Below, one piece after another: positions 43,722 to 51,676 of a stretch of DNA of 64,000 nucleotides. The stretch comes from JAXLRU01 sp046330935. GTDB lineage: Bacteria > Actinomycetota > Actinomycetes > Actinomycetales > Kineosporiaceae. The stretch spans positions 1 through 64,000 of the forward strand of contig JAXLRU010000012.1 of NCBI GenBank assembly GCA_046330935.1. The letters are read 5' to 3'. A model generated the notes under the pieces. That model ran no database searches and had not been told where the DNA came from. It saw nothing but the letters and a program-made list of their open reading frames with translations. The stretch's first letter is position 1, and every line of letters starts with the position of its first letter. Both the position numbers and the translations under genes were made by a program.

Positions 43722-45326
43722 ATGGCGAGGACACGGGGACGTCGCATGCGCGGCACGGCTCGGCTGGCGGTGCCGGTCGCGGCAGCGGTGGGCCTGTCAG
43801 GGCTGGTGGCCCAGCTGCCCCACGCCGTCGCGGCCACCGCAGCCACGAGCCCTGCGCCGGCCTCTCCGGTCGACAACCCCTATGCGGGGGCGCGGCAGTA
43901 CGTGAACCACGTCTGGTCGGACCAGGTCGAGAAGATCGCGGCACCGATCAGTTCCATGACGCACTTCGCCCTGCTGGACGCCGCGTCCATGCCGACGGCG
44001 GTGTGGCTGACCAGCGCGCGCGACGTCACCGACGCCACGGGGTTGGCCGCCCACCTCGACGCCGCGCTCGAGCAGCAGCGCCGCAGCGGCGGGCCCCTCG
44101 TCATGACCCTGGTCCTGAACGCCCGGCCCACCCGCCACTGCGGCTGGGCCCTCGACCTCGACGACCCGGGTGCGCTGTCGCGGACGGTGGCCACGTACCG
44201 CAGCACCGTCCTGACGCCCCTGGCCACCCTGCTGGGCAAGCCCGCCTACAGCGGCCTGCGCTTCGCCGTGGTGGTGGAACCGGGCTCGGTCACCGAGGCC
44301 GTCAACGAGGCGTACCCGGCGGTGCAGGCCTGCGCCGGGCGCAACCTCGCCGCGGCGAACGTGCCCCTCACGACCGCGGCGCTGGACACGCTCACCGCCC
44401 TGCCGTCCACGTACGTCTACCTCGACGGCGGCAGCGCCGGGACGCTCGGCTGGGACGACTCCCTCGCCCGCGCCGTCGCGGTGTGGGAGCAGGAGGTCAA
44501 GCCGAGCATCCGCGGCAAGGCGGCCGTGGCCGGTTTCGCCGTCAACGTCGCCGACTACGGGGCGTGGCAGGAGCCGTTCCTCGACATCTCCCGGCGGTTC
44601 GGGGACCTCCCCGAACGGTCGGCGAGGTTCCTCGACTGGAGCGTCGCCGCCGACGAGAAGTCCTACACCGACGTCCTGCGGCTGAAGCTGCAGGCCGCGG
44701 GGTGGCCGTCCTCGGTCGGTTTCGTCGTCGACACCAGCCGCAACGGCTGGGGTGGGCCCGCGCGTCCTGCCGCCGCCAGCACGTCCACCGACGTCACCAC
44801 CTTCGTCGACGAGTCCCGCGTGGACCGCCGCGCCAGCCGCTTCATGTGGTGCAACCAGGCGGGGGCCGGCATGGGCATGCGCCCCGTCCCGTCCCCGGCC
44901 CCCGGCGTCGACGCGTTCGTCTGGGTGAAGAACCCCGGCCTCAGCGACGGCGTCAGCGCCGGCCCCGACGCCCTGGGCTACCCCGGGCCGAAGGCCTGCG
45001 ACCCGGCCTACGCGGGTCCGCTGAGCTTCTACAAGCTGTCGGGGGCGCTGCCGAACGCGCCGCAGGAGGGGGTGCTGTTCCCCGACCACTTGATCCAGCT
45101 CGTCGTCAACGCCTGGCCGCCGCTGCAGGGGATGGACCCCCCGACGTCGAGCACGACGCGCCGCCCGAACACGACCGACTGCCTCACCAGCAAGACCCGC
45201 AAGACCAAGACCCCGCGGACCAGGAAGTCCTCGACGACGACGAGCACCAAGCCGAAGCCGACGAAGACGAAGACGAAGCGCACGAAGACCCGGACGGTCA
45301 CCGCGACGCCGACGCCTCGGCGCTGA
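43722..45326 (+). CDS. secreted GH6-like protein with altered catalytic motifs and Lys/Thr-rich tail
   Basis: 534 residues from ATG 43722 (GAGGACGAGGGG upstream; an in-frame ATG 43674 is less likely). Signal peptide: basic ARTRGRRMRGTARLA, a hydrophobic core and a VAATAA-like cleavage site. GH6 pattern: NPYAGARQYVNHVWSDQVEK, YVYLDGGSAGTLGWDDSL, FVVDTSRNGWGG, FMWCNQAGAGMGMRP and FVWVKNPGLSDG. The motifs holding the GH6 catalytic aspartates read RHC instead of RDC near 137 and EPGS instead of EPDS near 185, so cellulase activity is doubtful. The last 50 residues are Lys/Thr/Arg-rich (TKPKPTKTKTKRTKTRTV), perhaps a wall- or polyanion-binding tail. Confidence 0.85.
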   Translation: MARTRGRRMRGTARLAVPVAAAVGLSGLVAQLPHAVAATAATSPAPASPVDNPYAGARQYVNHVWSDQVEKIAAPISSMTHFALLDAASMPTAVWLTSARDVTDATGLAAHLDAALEQQRRSGGPLVMTLVLNARPTRHCGWALDLDDPGALSRTVATYRSTVLTPLATLLGKPAYSGLRFAVVVEPGSVTEAVNEAYPAVQACAGRNLAAANVPLTTAALDTLTALPSTYVYLDGGSAGTLGWDDSLARAVAVWEQEVKPSIRGKAAVAGFAVNVADYGAWQEPFLDISRRFGDLPERSARFLDWSVAADEKSYTDVLRLKLQAAGWPSSVGFVVDTSRNGWGGPARPAAASTSTDVTTFVDESRVDRRASRFMWCNQAGAGMGMRPVPSPAPGVDAFVWVKNPGLSDGVSAGPDALGYPGPKACDPAYAGPLSFYKLSGALPNAPQEGVLFPDHLIQLVVNAWPPLQGMDPPTSSTTRRPNTTDCLTSKTRKTKTPRTRKSSTTTSTKPKPTKTKTKRTKTRTVTATPTPRR

Positions 45327-45340
45327 GCCCCACCCGGGGC
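45327..45340. terminator. short hairpin between convergent genes
   Basis: GCCCC/GGGGC stem with loop ACCC directly after the GH6-like stop, facing the convergent PHP gene. Weak, no T run. Confidence 0.35.
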
Positions 45341-45356
45341 CCGGCTCCGGCGCGGG

Positions 45357-46418
45357 TCAGGCGGGCCGGTGGCGGTGGTCGGCCGTCCAGGCGAGGAGGT
45401 CCTCCACCGGCCACGTCGTGACGACGCGCTCGGGCGGCACGCCGCAGGCCTCGGCGCGCTCGCACCCGTACACCTGCCAGTCGAGCTGGCCCGGCGCGTG
45501 GGCGTCGGTGTCGATCGAGAACAGGCAGCCGGCGTCGACGGCCTTGCGGATCAGCCGGGTCGGGGGGTCGCGCCGCTCGGGGCGGGAGTTGATCTCGACG
45601 GCGACCCCGGCCTCCGCGCACGCGGCGAACACCGCGTCGGCGTCGAAGCTGGACTCGGGGCGGCCCTTGCCGGAGCGCGAGTTGCGGTCGGAGACCATGC
45701 GCCCGGTGCAGTGGCCGAGGACGTCGGTGTGGGGGTCGGCCACGGCCGCGAGCATCCGCCGGGTCATCGCCGCGGACTCCATGGCGAGCTTCGAGTGCAC
45801 GCTGGCGACCACGACGTCGAGCCGTTCCAGCAGCTCGGGCTCCTGGTCGAGGGCGCCGTCGTCGAGGATGTCGACCTCGATGCCCGACAGCAGGCGGAAC
45901 GGCGCGAGCGGACCGGCGAGGTGACCGAGGACGTCGAGCTGGCGCCGCAGGCGCGCGGGAGAGAGCCCGTTGGCCACCTTGAGCCGCGGGGAGTGGTCGG
46001 TGAGCACGAGGTACTCGTGCCCGAGCTCGGCGGCCGTCACGGCCATCTCGGGGATCGGCGAACCGCCGTCGGACCAGTCGGAGTGGCTGTGGCAGTCCCC
46101 TCGCAGGGCCGCCCTCAGCTGTGCGCCGCCCTCGGTGAGCGGCCCCCCGTGGGACGCCTCGGCGGCGGCGAGGTACTCGGGCACCTCACCCGCAAGGGAC
46201 TGCGTGATCACGGCAGCGGTCGTGTCCCCTACGCCCGCCAGCGTGGTCAGCGTGCCCGCCTCGGAGTGCGCGGCGATCTCGTCGGGGGTGAGCAGGGCGA
46301 GGGCGGCGCCGGCAGCCCGGAACGCCTTCACCCGGTAGGTCGACTGCAGCCCGCGTTCGAGCAGGAACGCGATCCGGCGCAGGTCCGCGACGGGGTCTCG
46401 AGGGCTCACCCGGGCCAC
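45357..46418 (-). CDS. PHP-domain phosphoesterase with helix-hairpin-helix N-terminus
   Basis: 353 residues. The N-terminal 90 residues resemble the HhH part of DNA polymerase X/PolX (VADLRRIAFLLERGLQSTYR, TLTTLAGVGDTTAAVI). The C-terminal domain is PHP: metal ligands DCHSHSDWSDGG near 108, LVLTDHSPRL near 137, GIEVDIL near 170, VASVHSK near 197, GHCTGR near 222 and SIDTDAHAP near 303. It lacks the polymerase domain, so it is likely a stand-alone phosphoesterase or exonuclease. A start at GTG 46409 is an alternative. Confidence 0.88.
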   Translation of the reverse strand: MARVSPRDPVADLRRIAFLLERGLQSTYRVKAFRAAGAALALLTPDEIAAHSEAGTLTTLAGVGDTTAAVITQSLAGEVPEYLAAAEASHGGPLTEGGAQLRAALRGDCHSHSDWSDGGSPIPEMAVTAAELGHEYLVLTDHSPRLKVANGLSPARLRRQLDVLGHLAGPLAPFRLLSGIEVDILDDGALDQEPELLERLDVVVASVHSKLAMESAAMTRRMLAAVADPHTDVLGHCTGRMVSDRNSRSGKGRPESSFDADAVFAACAEAGVAVEINSRPERRDPPTRLIRKAVDAGCLFSIDTDAHAPGQLDWQVYGCERAEACGVPPERVVTTWPVEDLLAWTADHRHRPA

Positions 46419-46461
46419 TGTGGCCCAGGACGGCGGCCTCGGCCCGCCGACACCCCGCCGC

Positions 46462-47865
46462 TCAGAACCCGGCCTCGCAGGGGGACGCGCCGGCGGCCGG
46501 GGTGCCCGACAGCACGGGGACGCCCAGGAACGCGGGCGCGGGCCGGGTGTCGGGGGAGGGCGCCCACCGGCCGTCCACCTCGGCGTACGTCCACGACTCG
46601 CCGGTGGTGAGGAGGGTCCGCAGGGCCGCGACGAGCCGGTCCACGTCCTCCGCCCGCGAGCCGACGCCCACGCTGGCGCGCAGGGCGCCGTCGCCGGTGC
46701 CCAGGCGCGACAGCAGCGGGTGAGCGCAGAAGCGCCCGTCGCGGACGCCGATGCCGTGCTCGGCGGACAGGTAGGCGGCGACGCGCGCCGGGTCGTGGCC
46801 CTCGACCCGGAACCCGACGACGCCGGCGCGGTCGGTGCTGTCCTCCCAGATCTGCAGCGGGCTCACCCCGGGCAGCTGGGCGAGCCCGTCGAGCAGCCGG
46901 GCGGTCAGCGCCGCCTCGTGCGCCTCCAGCGCGCCCTCGGGCAGTGACCCCAGGGCCTGGCAGGCGGCGGCGAGGGCGGCGGCACCGAGCACGTTGGGGC
47001 TGCCGGCCTCGTGCCGCTGCGGTGCGGGGGCCCAGTGGGCGCGGGCGACGGTGACGTCGCGGACGGCGCCGCCACCGGCGAGGTAAGCGGGGGCCTCGTC
47101 GAGCCAGTCGCGGCGGCCGATGAGGGCGCCCGCGCCGAAGGGCGCGTAGAGCTTGTGGCCGGACAGGGCGAGGTAGTCGGCGCCGAGGGCGGCGAGGTCG
47201 ATGCGGCGGTGGGGGGCCAGCTGCGCGGCGTCGATGCAGACGCGGGCGCCGGTGAGGTGGGCGATGCGGACCAGGTCGCGCAGCGGCAGGATCTCGCCGG
47301 TGACGTTGCTGCAGCCGGTGACGGCGAGCAGCGCGGCGGGGCGGCGGCGCAGCTCGGCCTCCAGCCGGCTCAGCGTGGCCTGCACCGTGGGCGCGGCGGC
47401 CACGCAGCGGTGTCCGCGCGCGGCCCAGGGGAGCAGGTTGGCGTGGTGCTCGACGTCGAGGAACACGACCTCGCCGGTGCCGTTGGCCGTGGCGGGCACG
47501 GACTGCGCCAGCAGGTTGAGGGAGTCGGTGGTGTTGCGGGTGATCACCACGACGTCGTCGCTGCGGGCACCCACGAACTCACCGATCGTGTCCCGCGCCC
47601 CCTCGTACAGGGCGGTGCTCACCTGGGAGGTGAACCCGGCGCCTCGGTGCACGCTGGAGTAGTAGGGCAGGACGGCGGCGACGTGGTCGGCGACGGCCTG
47701 CAGCGACGGTGCGCTGGCCGCGTAGTCGAGCAGGGCGTAGCGGACGGAAGCGCCCGTCACGGTGGGGACGACGAGCTCACCGCCGACGACGGGCAGCAGC
47801 GGCCGGGTCGCGTCGACCTCGGGCGCGGTGGGTGCGAGAGCGGTGAGGGTGCTGACGGCGGACAT
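46462..47865 (-). CDS. class V aminotransferase, cysteine desulfurase-like, under SAM riboswitch
   Basis: 467 residues from ATG 47865 (GGGGAGACC upstream). Fold-type I features: YALLDYAASAPSLQAVADH near 43-61, SSVHRGAGFTSQVST near 69, TRNTTDSLNLLAQS near 107, FLDVEHHANLLPW, CIDAAQLAPHRRID near 209 and the PLP lysine in ALSGHKLYAPFGAGA near 234. It resembles SufS/Csd enzymes but has a C-terminal extension of 60 residues (GESWTYAEVDGRWAPSPDTR). A SAM-IV riboswitch in its leader ties it to methionine/SAM and sulfur metabolism; it may release sulfur from cysteine or act on a related amino acid. Confidence 0.88.
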   Translation of the reverse strand: MSAVSTLTALAPTAPEVDATRPLLPVVGGELVVPTVTGASVRYALLDYAASAPSLQAVADHVAAVLPYYSSVHRGAGFTSQVSTALYEGARDTIGEFVGARSDDVVVITRNTTDSLNLLAQSVPATANGTGEVVFLDVEHHANLLPWAARGHRCVAAAPTVQATLSRLEAELRRRPAALLAVTGCSNVTGEILPLRDLVRIAHLTGARVCIDAAQLAPHRRIDLAALGADYLALSGHKLYAPFGAGALIGRRDWLDEAPAYLAGGGAVRDVTVARAHWAPAPQRHEAGSPNVLGAAALAAACQALGSLPEGALEAHEAALTARLLDGLAQLPGVSPLQIWEDSTDRAGVVGFRVEGHDPARVAAYLSAEHGIGVRDGRFCAHPLLSRLGTGDGALRASVGVGSRAEDVDRLVAALRTLLTTGESWTYAEVDGRWAPSPDTRPAPAFLGVPVLSGTPAAGASPCEAGF

Positions 47866-47889
47866 GAGGGTCTCCCCGGATCTGGCCTG

Positions 47890-47904
47890 GGGCCCATCGG
47901 GCCC
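47890..47904 (-). promoter_or_regulatory. hairpin in the expression platform of the SAM riboswitch
   Basis: GGGCCC-GAT-GGGCCC on the minus strand, between the aptamer and the ribosome site of the aminotransferase gene. It can serve as a terminator-like or sequestering element; with no T run, translational control is more likely. Confidence 0.45.
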
Positions 47905-47932
47905 GCGCTTGCCGCCCACGGTGCAGAGAGCG

Positions 47933-48018
47933 GCCTGGTCCTCACCCGGAGCACCCCGCCGCGGTGGGAGGGTTGCCGTCCAGCGAGCCGGGGCTTGACG
48001 CTGGAACTCGTGACCTGT
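47933..48018 (-). ncRNA. SAM-IV riboswitch
   Basis: Minus-strand leader starting ACAGGTCACGAG, followed by the highly conserved core CAGCGTCAAGCCCCGGC, then CTGGACGGCAACCCTCC, CCGCGGCGGGGTGC and closing GGGTGAGGACCAGGC. GGTC and GACC form the basal helix. This matches the actinobacterial SAM-IV class (S-adenosylmethionine aptamer), recognised from memory of the motif. It sits about 70 nt before the class V aminotransferase and should reduce its expression when SAM is plentiful. Confidence 0.85.
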
Positions 48019-48053
48019 CTTCACGGTAAGCAACACGCAGGGTGCACGGCAAC

Positions 48054-48098
48054 GGCCCCGACGCGACGTGTCGGTTTCTGAGACGTCGCGTCCGGGCC
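48054..48098 (-). terminator. long stem-loop downstream of small acidic gene
   Basis: Arms 48054-48069 and 48083-48098 pair at 15 of 16 positions (core GACGCGACGT/ACGTCGCGTC) around a 13-nt loop. Positioned 25 nt after the stop of the 74-residue gene and before the SAM riboswitch, it likely insulates the riboswitch transcript. Confidence 0.6.
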
Positions 48099-48122
48099 GT
48101 CAGTGGCGCCGCCGACCGCCGC

Positions 48123-48347
48123 TCAGCGGTCGTCGTCCTCGTCGAGGGGGACTTCCAGGGACTGTTCCAGGACGTCGAACTCGCTGCCGGCGTCGAGCGC
48201 GGGACCCGACGACGGGAGGCGTCCCGGTGCGGTGTCGACGACGGCGAGCTGGTCCTGTTCTCGGGCGTCGGCCTCGTCGGCGGCCGGCAGGACGGCGGCC
48301 CCGGCCAGGCGGCCGGCGGGCTCGTCGATGGGCGGGAACTCGGGCAC
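48123..48347 (-). CDS. small acidic protein
   Basis: 74 residues from GTG 48347 with GGGGAGG 6 nt upstream. Acidic throughout, ending EFDVLEQSLEVPLDEDDDR. No signal peptide or membrane segment. I do not recognise a family, but the acidic tail ending in DEDDDR is reminiscent of small conserved actinobacterial proteins. A strong hairpin follows the stop. Confidence 0.65.
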   Translation of the reverse strand: MPEFPPIDEPAGRLAGAAVLPAADEADAREQDQLAVVDTAPGRLPSSGPALDAGSEFDVLEQSLEVPLDEDDDR

Positions 48348-48770
48348 GGCGACCTCCCCGGGGTGGCGACACCTGACGGGACCACCCTGGCAGCCCTCGG
48401 CCCGGCCGTCGCGGTCAGACGGCCCGGGGTGGGGCGGGGTTCGGCGCCGTGACCCGACCGGAGGCGGGCCTCGGCCCGGGAACGGGGCAGGGGAGCCTGC
48501 CGGGGACGCTGCGGGACGGGGTGGGGCTCGGGGGGCGCGGGCCTGCCGGGCGGGGCGAAGGCAGCGCGTCGCGGCCGGTGCCGTGGGACATGCGCATCTC
48601 CTGGTGCACTGCGGCGGATGCCGGATCTCGTCGGCTCGTCCGTCTCAGTCTGTGTCGTGCCTCCGTGGGCCGTTGGTCGCGCGTGTACCGACACCGGATC
48701 GGCGGCACGGGCGTCCCCGGACGGAGCAGTGCTCACCCGGACGGCGGCCCGGGTGAGGGCAGGGATCGCG
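48348..48770. other. intergenic region without supported gene
   Basis: About 420 nt, GC-rich, no frame with a ribosome site and protein-like composition. A 97-residue frame on the minus strand (48415-48708) is Pro/Arg-rich and looks spurious. The promoter of the small acidic gene should lie at its left end. Confidence 0.5.
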
Positions 48771-49163
48771 TCAGTTGGGGGTGACGAGCCCCTGGAGGCC
48801 GACGACGATCGCGATGATGCCGAGCACGCACACGAGGAGGGTCAGCGGGTCCTGCGTGACGGCGTTGCCCGCCGACGGCTGGGGCTCGGCCGCGCGGCGG
48901 CCCGGGGTGGAGGGCCGGCGCAGGAGGAGCACGCCGACGATGAGTCCGACGATCTCGAAGTGGAACACGCGCGGGCCGCTCGTGATGTGCACGAGGAGGA
49001 AGTAGCCGGCCGCCACGAGGCACGCGACGGCGACCACGATGCGGAACCGGTCCAGGGTCGCGGCGATCTCGTCGAGGCGGGCGGCGCCGGGGATCTGGCG
49101 CAGCAGGGGGACGGCGAGCAGGAAGCCGCCGAGGATGTTGGCGAGGTCGAGCACCCAGGACAC
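48771..49163 (-). CDS. small membrane protein, three predicted helices
   Basis: 130 residues from GTG 49163, with AAGGAGAG 6 nt upstream. Hydrophobic segments: VLDLANILGGFLLAVPLL (3-20), FRIVVAVACLVAAGYFLLVH (42-61), with a following short one (FEIVGLIVGVLLL), and PLTLLVCVLGIIAIVVGLQG near the C-terminus. No family recognised. Downstream of it on the same strand lies an uncoded stretch; upstream lies the divergent MarR gene with a palindromic site in between. Confidence 0.72.
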   Translation of the reverse strand: MSWVLDLANILGGFLLAVPLLRQIPGAARLDEIAATLDRFRIVVAVACLVAAGYFLLVHITSGPRVFHFEIVGLIVGVLLLRRPSTPGRRAAEPQPSAGNAVTQDPLTLLVCVLGIIAIVVGLQGLVTPN

Positions 49164-49301
49164 GTCGTCTCTCCTTCGCGAGGGGGTGGGGCCGCGCGCC
49201 CCGTGGCTGCGGCCGCACTCTAGGGGCGAAGGATCGGGCTGTCGTGGCGGCCCGGCATGGCCGTGCCCGCTCGGGACGGACCGTGACCGCGCGGATCCGT
49301 G

Positions 49302-49312
49302 AGGTGTCACCT
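49302..49312. promoter_or_regulatory. candidate regulator-binding palindrome
   Basis: AGGTGTCACCT, with the overlapping GTGTCACCTGTCAC, in the shared upstream region of the membrane-protein gene (minus) and the MarR-type gene (plus). The symmetry suits a dimeric winged-helix regulator. No direct proof. Confidence 0.3.
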
Positions 49313-49454
49313 GTCACCCGATCGGCGGCTCGCGGACGGCTGTGGGCCCGCGGGCCGGCTGCGCAGGGTCAGGGCGTCCCCCGTTCGTACGGTTTGGGCT
49401 CCGATCCCTTCGGTGGTGATTCAGGTTTCGCCGTGATCACCCGAGGACCCGACC

Positions 49455-49970
49455 ATGCCACTCACGGATGTCACGGATCTGGACATGTCGCCTACGGTGA
49501 TCGACCGCTCCGCCCTGACCGTCGAGGAGTCCCTCGCCCTGGGTGAGCGCCTGCACCGGCTGAGCCGGTTGATCGAACGTTCCATGGGGGAACTCCTGGC
49601 CGACTGCGGGCTGACCCGCAACGCCTGGGTGCTCCTGTCGACCCTGGATGCCGAGGGGGTGGCCGCCACCAGCTCCGCCGGGGACTGGGGCACCCGCGCC
49701 GGGCTCTCGCCGTCGTCGATGTCGGCCGCCACCGACCTGCTGCACCGCTCGGGCTGGGTCCGCCGCTGGCGCGACCCCGCCAACCGGCGCAGCGTGCTCA
49801 TCTGCCTCACGCCCGAGGGAGCCCGGGCCGCCCAGGCCACCCGGACGGTGCTCGCCGCGGCTCGCCCCGGCGGTGGCGCCGGCCTGTCCGAGCCCCAGCT
49901 GCGCCAGCTCAGCGACCTCGTCGCCCGCATGCTCGACGCCGCCGTCCCCGAGGGGGACGACGCCCCCTGA
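49455..49970 (+). CDS. MarR-family transcriptional regulator
   Basis: 171 residues. Winged-helix layout: ALGERLHRLSRLIERSMGEL near 29-48 (dimerisation helix), NAWVLLSTLDAEG near 56, recognition helix AGLSPSSMSAATDLLHRSGW near 82-101, and the wing DPANRRSVLICLTPEGARA near 107-125. These regulators respond to phenolics, oxidants or drugs. No obvious target gene lies downstream; the divergent membrane-protein gene could be one. Confidence 0.88.
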   Translation: MPLTDVTDLDMSPTVIDRSALTVEESLALGERLHRLSRLIERSMGELLADCGLTRNAWVLLSTLDAEGVAATSSAGDWGTRAGLSPSSMSAATDLLHRSGWVRRWRDPANRRSVLICLTPEGARAAQATRTVLAAARPGGGAGLSEPQLRQLSDLVARMLDAAVPEGDDAP

Positions 49971-50028
49971 CGCCCCCCACGGCGTCCACGACGAGGCGGC
50001 AGCGACGCCGGCTCCTCGGTCACGCCCG

Positions 50029-50084
50029 CCCCCACGCCTTCGGGGAGCATCTGCGCGGTCATACCGCGGAGAGAGTCCCCAAAG
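50029..50084. repeat. palindromic repeat element, copy 1
   Basis: 56-bp unit with nested symmetry: outer arms CTTCGGGGA/TCCCCAAAG (one mismatch) and inner hairpin CGCGGT-CAT-ACCGCG. It differs from copy 2 at 3 of 56 positions. Intergenic. Confidence 0.75.
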
Positions 50085-50135
50085 GGCCAGCCCGTCGCCC
50101 GTCGCCCACCGCGCCCGAGTTCGGTGCCCGCCCAG

Positions 50136-50191
50136 CCCCCACGCCTTTGGGGAGCATCTGCGCGGTCATACCGCGGGGAGCGTCCCCAAAG
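50136..50191. repeat. palindromic repeat element, copy 2
   Basis: 56-bp unit, same orientation as copy 1 and offset by 107 bp. Outer arms CTTTGGGGA/TCCCCAAAG pair perfectly over 9 bp; inner hairpin CGCGGT-CAT-ACCGCG. The structure is REP/BIME-like, or it could be a small structured RNA. Confidence 0.75.
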
Positions 50192-50311
50192 CCGCACGGG
50201 CGGCCGGGCCCACCACGCACGGCGACACCTGCGGCTGGCACCGCGCGTGGGGGTCGGATGGAGGACACAGGGCGGTCCGGCTCCGCGGTACCGGATCCCC
50301 CGACGTGGCGC

Positions 50312-50317
50312 TAGCGT
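50312..50317 (+). promoter_or_regulatory. -10 element of GNAT gene (leaderless type)
   Basis: TAGCGT, 6 nt, GTG 50324. Confidence 0.5.
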
Positions 50318-50323
50318 CACCGC

Positions 50324-50872
50324 GTGGAGCTGACGTACGAGCCCCTGCGCCGTGAGGACGCCGCCGCCCTGGGGGCGTTCCTGTCGGCCCACCCCTGGCC
50401 GTTCCATGCAGGCGGTCGACCCGACGCCGAGGACGTGGCGCGGCGGGTGCGCGCAGGGGAGTTCGACGGGCCCGACGTGCGCACCACCTGGGTGCTGCTG
50501 GACGGCCTGCGCTGCGGCGTCGTCCGCGCCTTCGACCTCGAGGACGCCACCCCCCTGTTCGACCTGCGACTCGCCGAGGACGCCCGCGGTCAGGGCATCG
50601 GGACCCGCGTCGTGGCCTGGCTGGCCCACGAGCTGTTCACGAGCTTCGCCCACGTGCAGCGCGTGGAGGCGACGACCCGCGCGGACAACGCCGCCATGCG
50701 AGCGCTGCTGCGCGCCAACGGGTTCGTCAAGGAGGCGCACTACCGCCGTGCCTGGCCCGCCGAGGGCGCCGGGCGCCGCGCCCGCCCCCACGACGCCGTG
50801 GGCTACGCCCTGTTGCGCGAGGACTGGCGGACGGGCGAGCGGACCCCCGTGGAGTGGGACGACGAGCCGTGA
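50324..50872 (+). CDS. GNAT N-acetyltransferase
   Basis: 182 residues from GTG 50324. GNAT fold: YEPLRREDAAALGAFLSAHP at the start, LFDLRLAEDARGQGIGTRVV near 76-96 (acetyl-CoA pyrophosphate loop RGQGIGT), RVEATTRADNAAMRALLRAN near 107 and GFVKEAHYRRAW near 128. The final 30 residues (GYALLREDWRTGERTPVEWD) match GNATs acting on small amines or protein N-termini. Likely leaderless transcript. Ends before a strong terminator. Confidence 0.88.
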   Translation: MELTYEPLRREDAAALGAFLSAHPWPFHAGGRPDAEDVARRVRAGEFDGPDVRTTWVLLDGLRCGVVRAFDLEDATPLFDLRLAEDARGQGIGTRVVAWLAHELFTSFAHVQRVEATTRADNAAMRALLRANGFVKEAHYRRAWPAEGAGRRARPHDAVGYALLREDWRTGERTPVEWDDEP

Positions 50873-50915
50873 GCCGGCCATCACCGCGCACCGGCCGCTG
50901 ACGCCCGGAAACGAC

Positions 50916-50952
50916 TCAGGCCCTGGGCTCCTCGCGGAGCCTCAGGGCCTGA
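50916..50952. terminator. strong bidirectional terminator between GNAT gene and tRNA-Lys
   Basis: TCAGGCCCTG...GGCTCC, loop TCGC, GGAGCC...CAGGGCCTGA: 16 bp with one bulged T. It is located 44 nt after the GNAT stop and 11 nt from the tRNA 3' end. On the minus strand a short T-rich stretch (CGTTTCC) follows. Confidence 0.8.
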
Positions 50953-50962
50953 GGTGTCTTGC

Positions 50963-51038
<76 letters not shown>

Positions 51039-51175
51039 TTGACGAGAGAGGACATTAGCAGGCCCGGGGGGCGGACATGAAATCGGTTCCGATCTCCCGG
51101 AGGGGCCCTCCGCGCCGGTCCGGCCCGGTCACGTGGGGTGACCGGGCCGGAGTCGTCGTCGAGGGCGGGTGCGGG

Positions 51176-51382
51176 TCAGCGGGGTTCCCACCAGGCGTCC
51201 TCGGGCTCGCCCTCCTCGGCGAGCAGCTCGTCGCTGTGGGGGCCGGCCGGCATGGCCAGATCCATGATCAGCGACAGGGGGAGGCGGCCGGCGAGCATGT
51301 CCATGACCGGCTCTCCCGGCGGTGGCGCCTGGTGCGGGAGCGGGGCTCCCGCAGGCCGTGACAGCGGCTGCGATCCGTGCAT
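51176..51382 (-). CDS. small hypothetical protein
   Basis: 68 residues from ATG 51382 with GGAGGGACC upstream. Pro-rich first half, then MDMLAGRLPLSLIMDLAMPA and an acidic end with two tryptophans (EEGEPEDAWWEPR). No family recognised. The composition and ribosome site support it as coding; a start at 51517 is less likely. Confidence 0.6.
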   Translation of the reverse strand: MHGSQPLSRPAGAPLPHQAPPPGEPVMDMLAGRLPLSLIMDLAMPAGPHSDELLAEEGEPEDAWWEPR

Positions 51383-51587
51383 CGGTGGTCCCTCCGTCGC
51401 GTGCGTCCCGAGACTCGTCCCGCGGGCCAGCGCGGGGACGAGCGGTGTTCCCTGTTCGTGTCGGGAACCGTACACAAGCCCTTGACCAGCGCCTACGCCA
51501 AACGTGCGGAACCGCACGACGGTTCACCCGCGTGCGGCTCGGCGCTCCTTGATCGGATACGCGGCGTGGTCGCCACGGGGACGCCAA

Positions 51588-51635
51588 CGGGGCGCGGGGC
51601 GCCGGTCGAGTGATCGACCTGCGCCCCGCGCCCCG
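51588..51635 (-). terminator. long stem-loop terminator of ppdK
   Basis: Arms 51588-51602 and 51621-51635 pair perfectly over 15 bp (GGGGCGCGGGGCGC-type); inside, GGTCGA/TCGACC adds 6 bp around loop GTGA. It lies 42 nt downstream of the ppdK stop. Very stable; no T run. Confidence 0.65.
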
Positions 51636-51676
51636 CCTGAGGAGGGTCTGCGGTGAGGGTGGGGACCCTCGGCCGC

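Noticed and set aside
48415..48708. 97-codon minus-strand frame in the 48.3-48.8 kb gap
   Set aside because: Pro/Arg-rich, no ribosome site, no recognisable motif.
50029..50191. CRISPR array
   Set aside because: Only two copies, long palindromic units, spacer-like interval of 51 bp and no cas genes; better described as a duplicated palindromic element.
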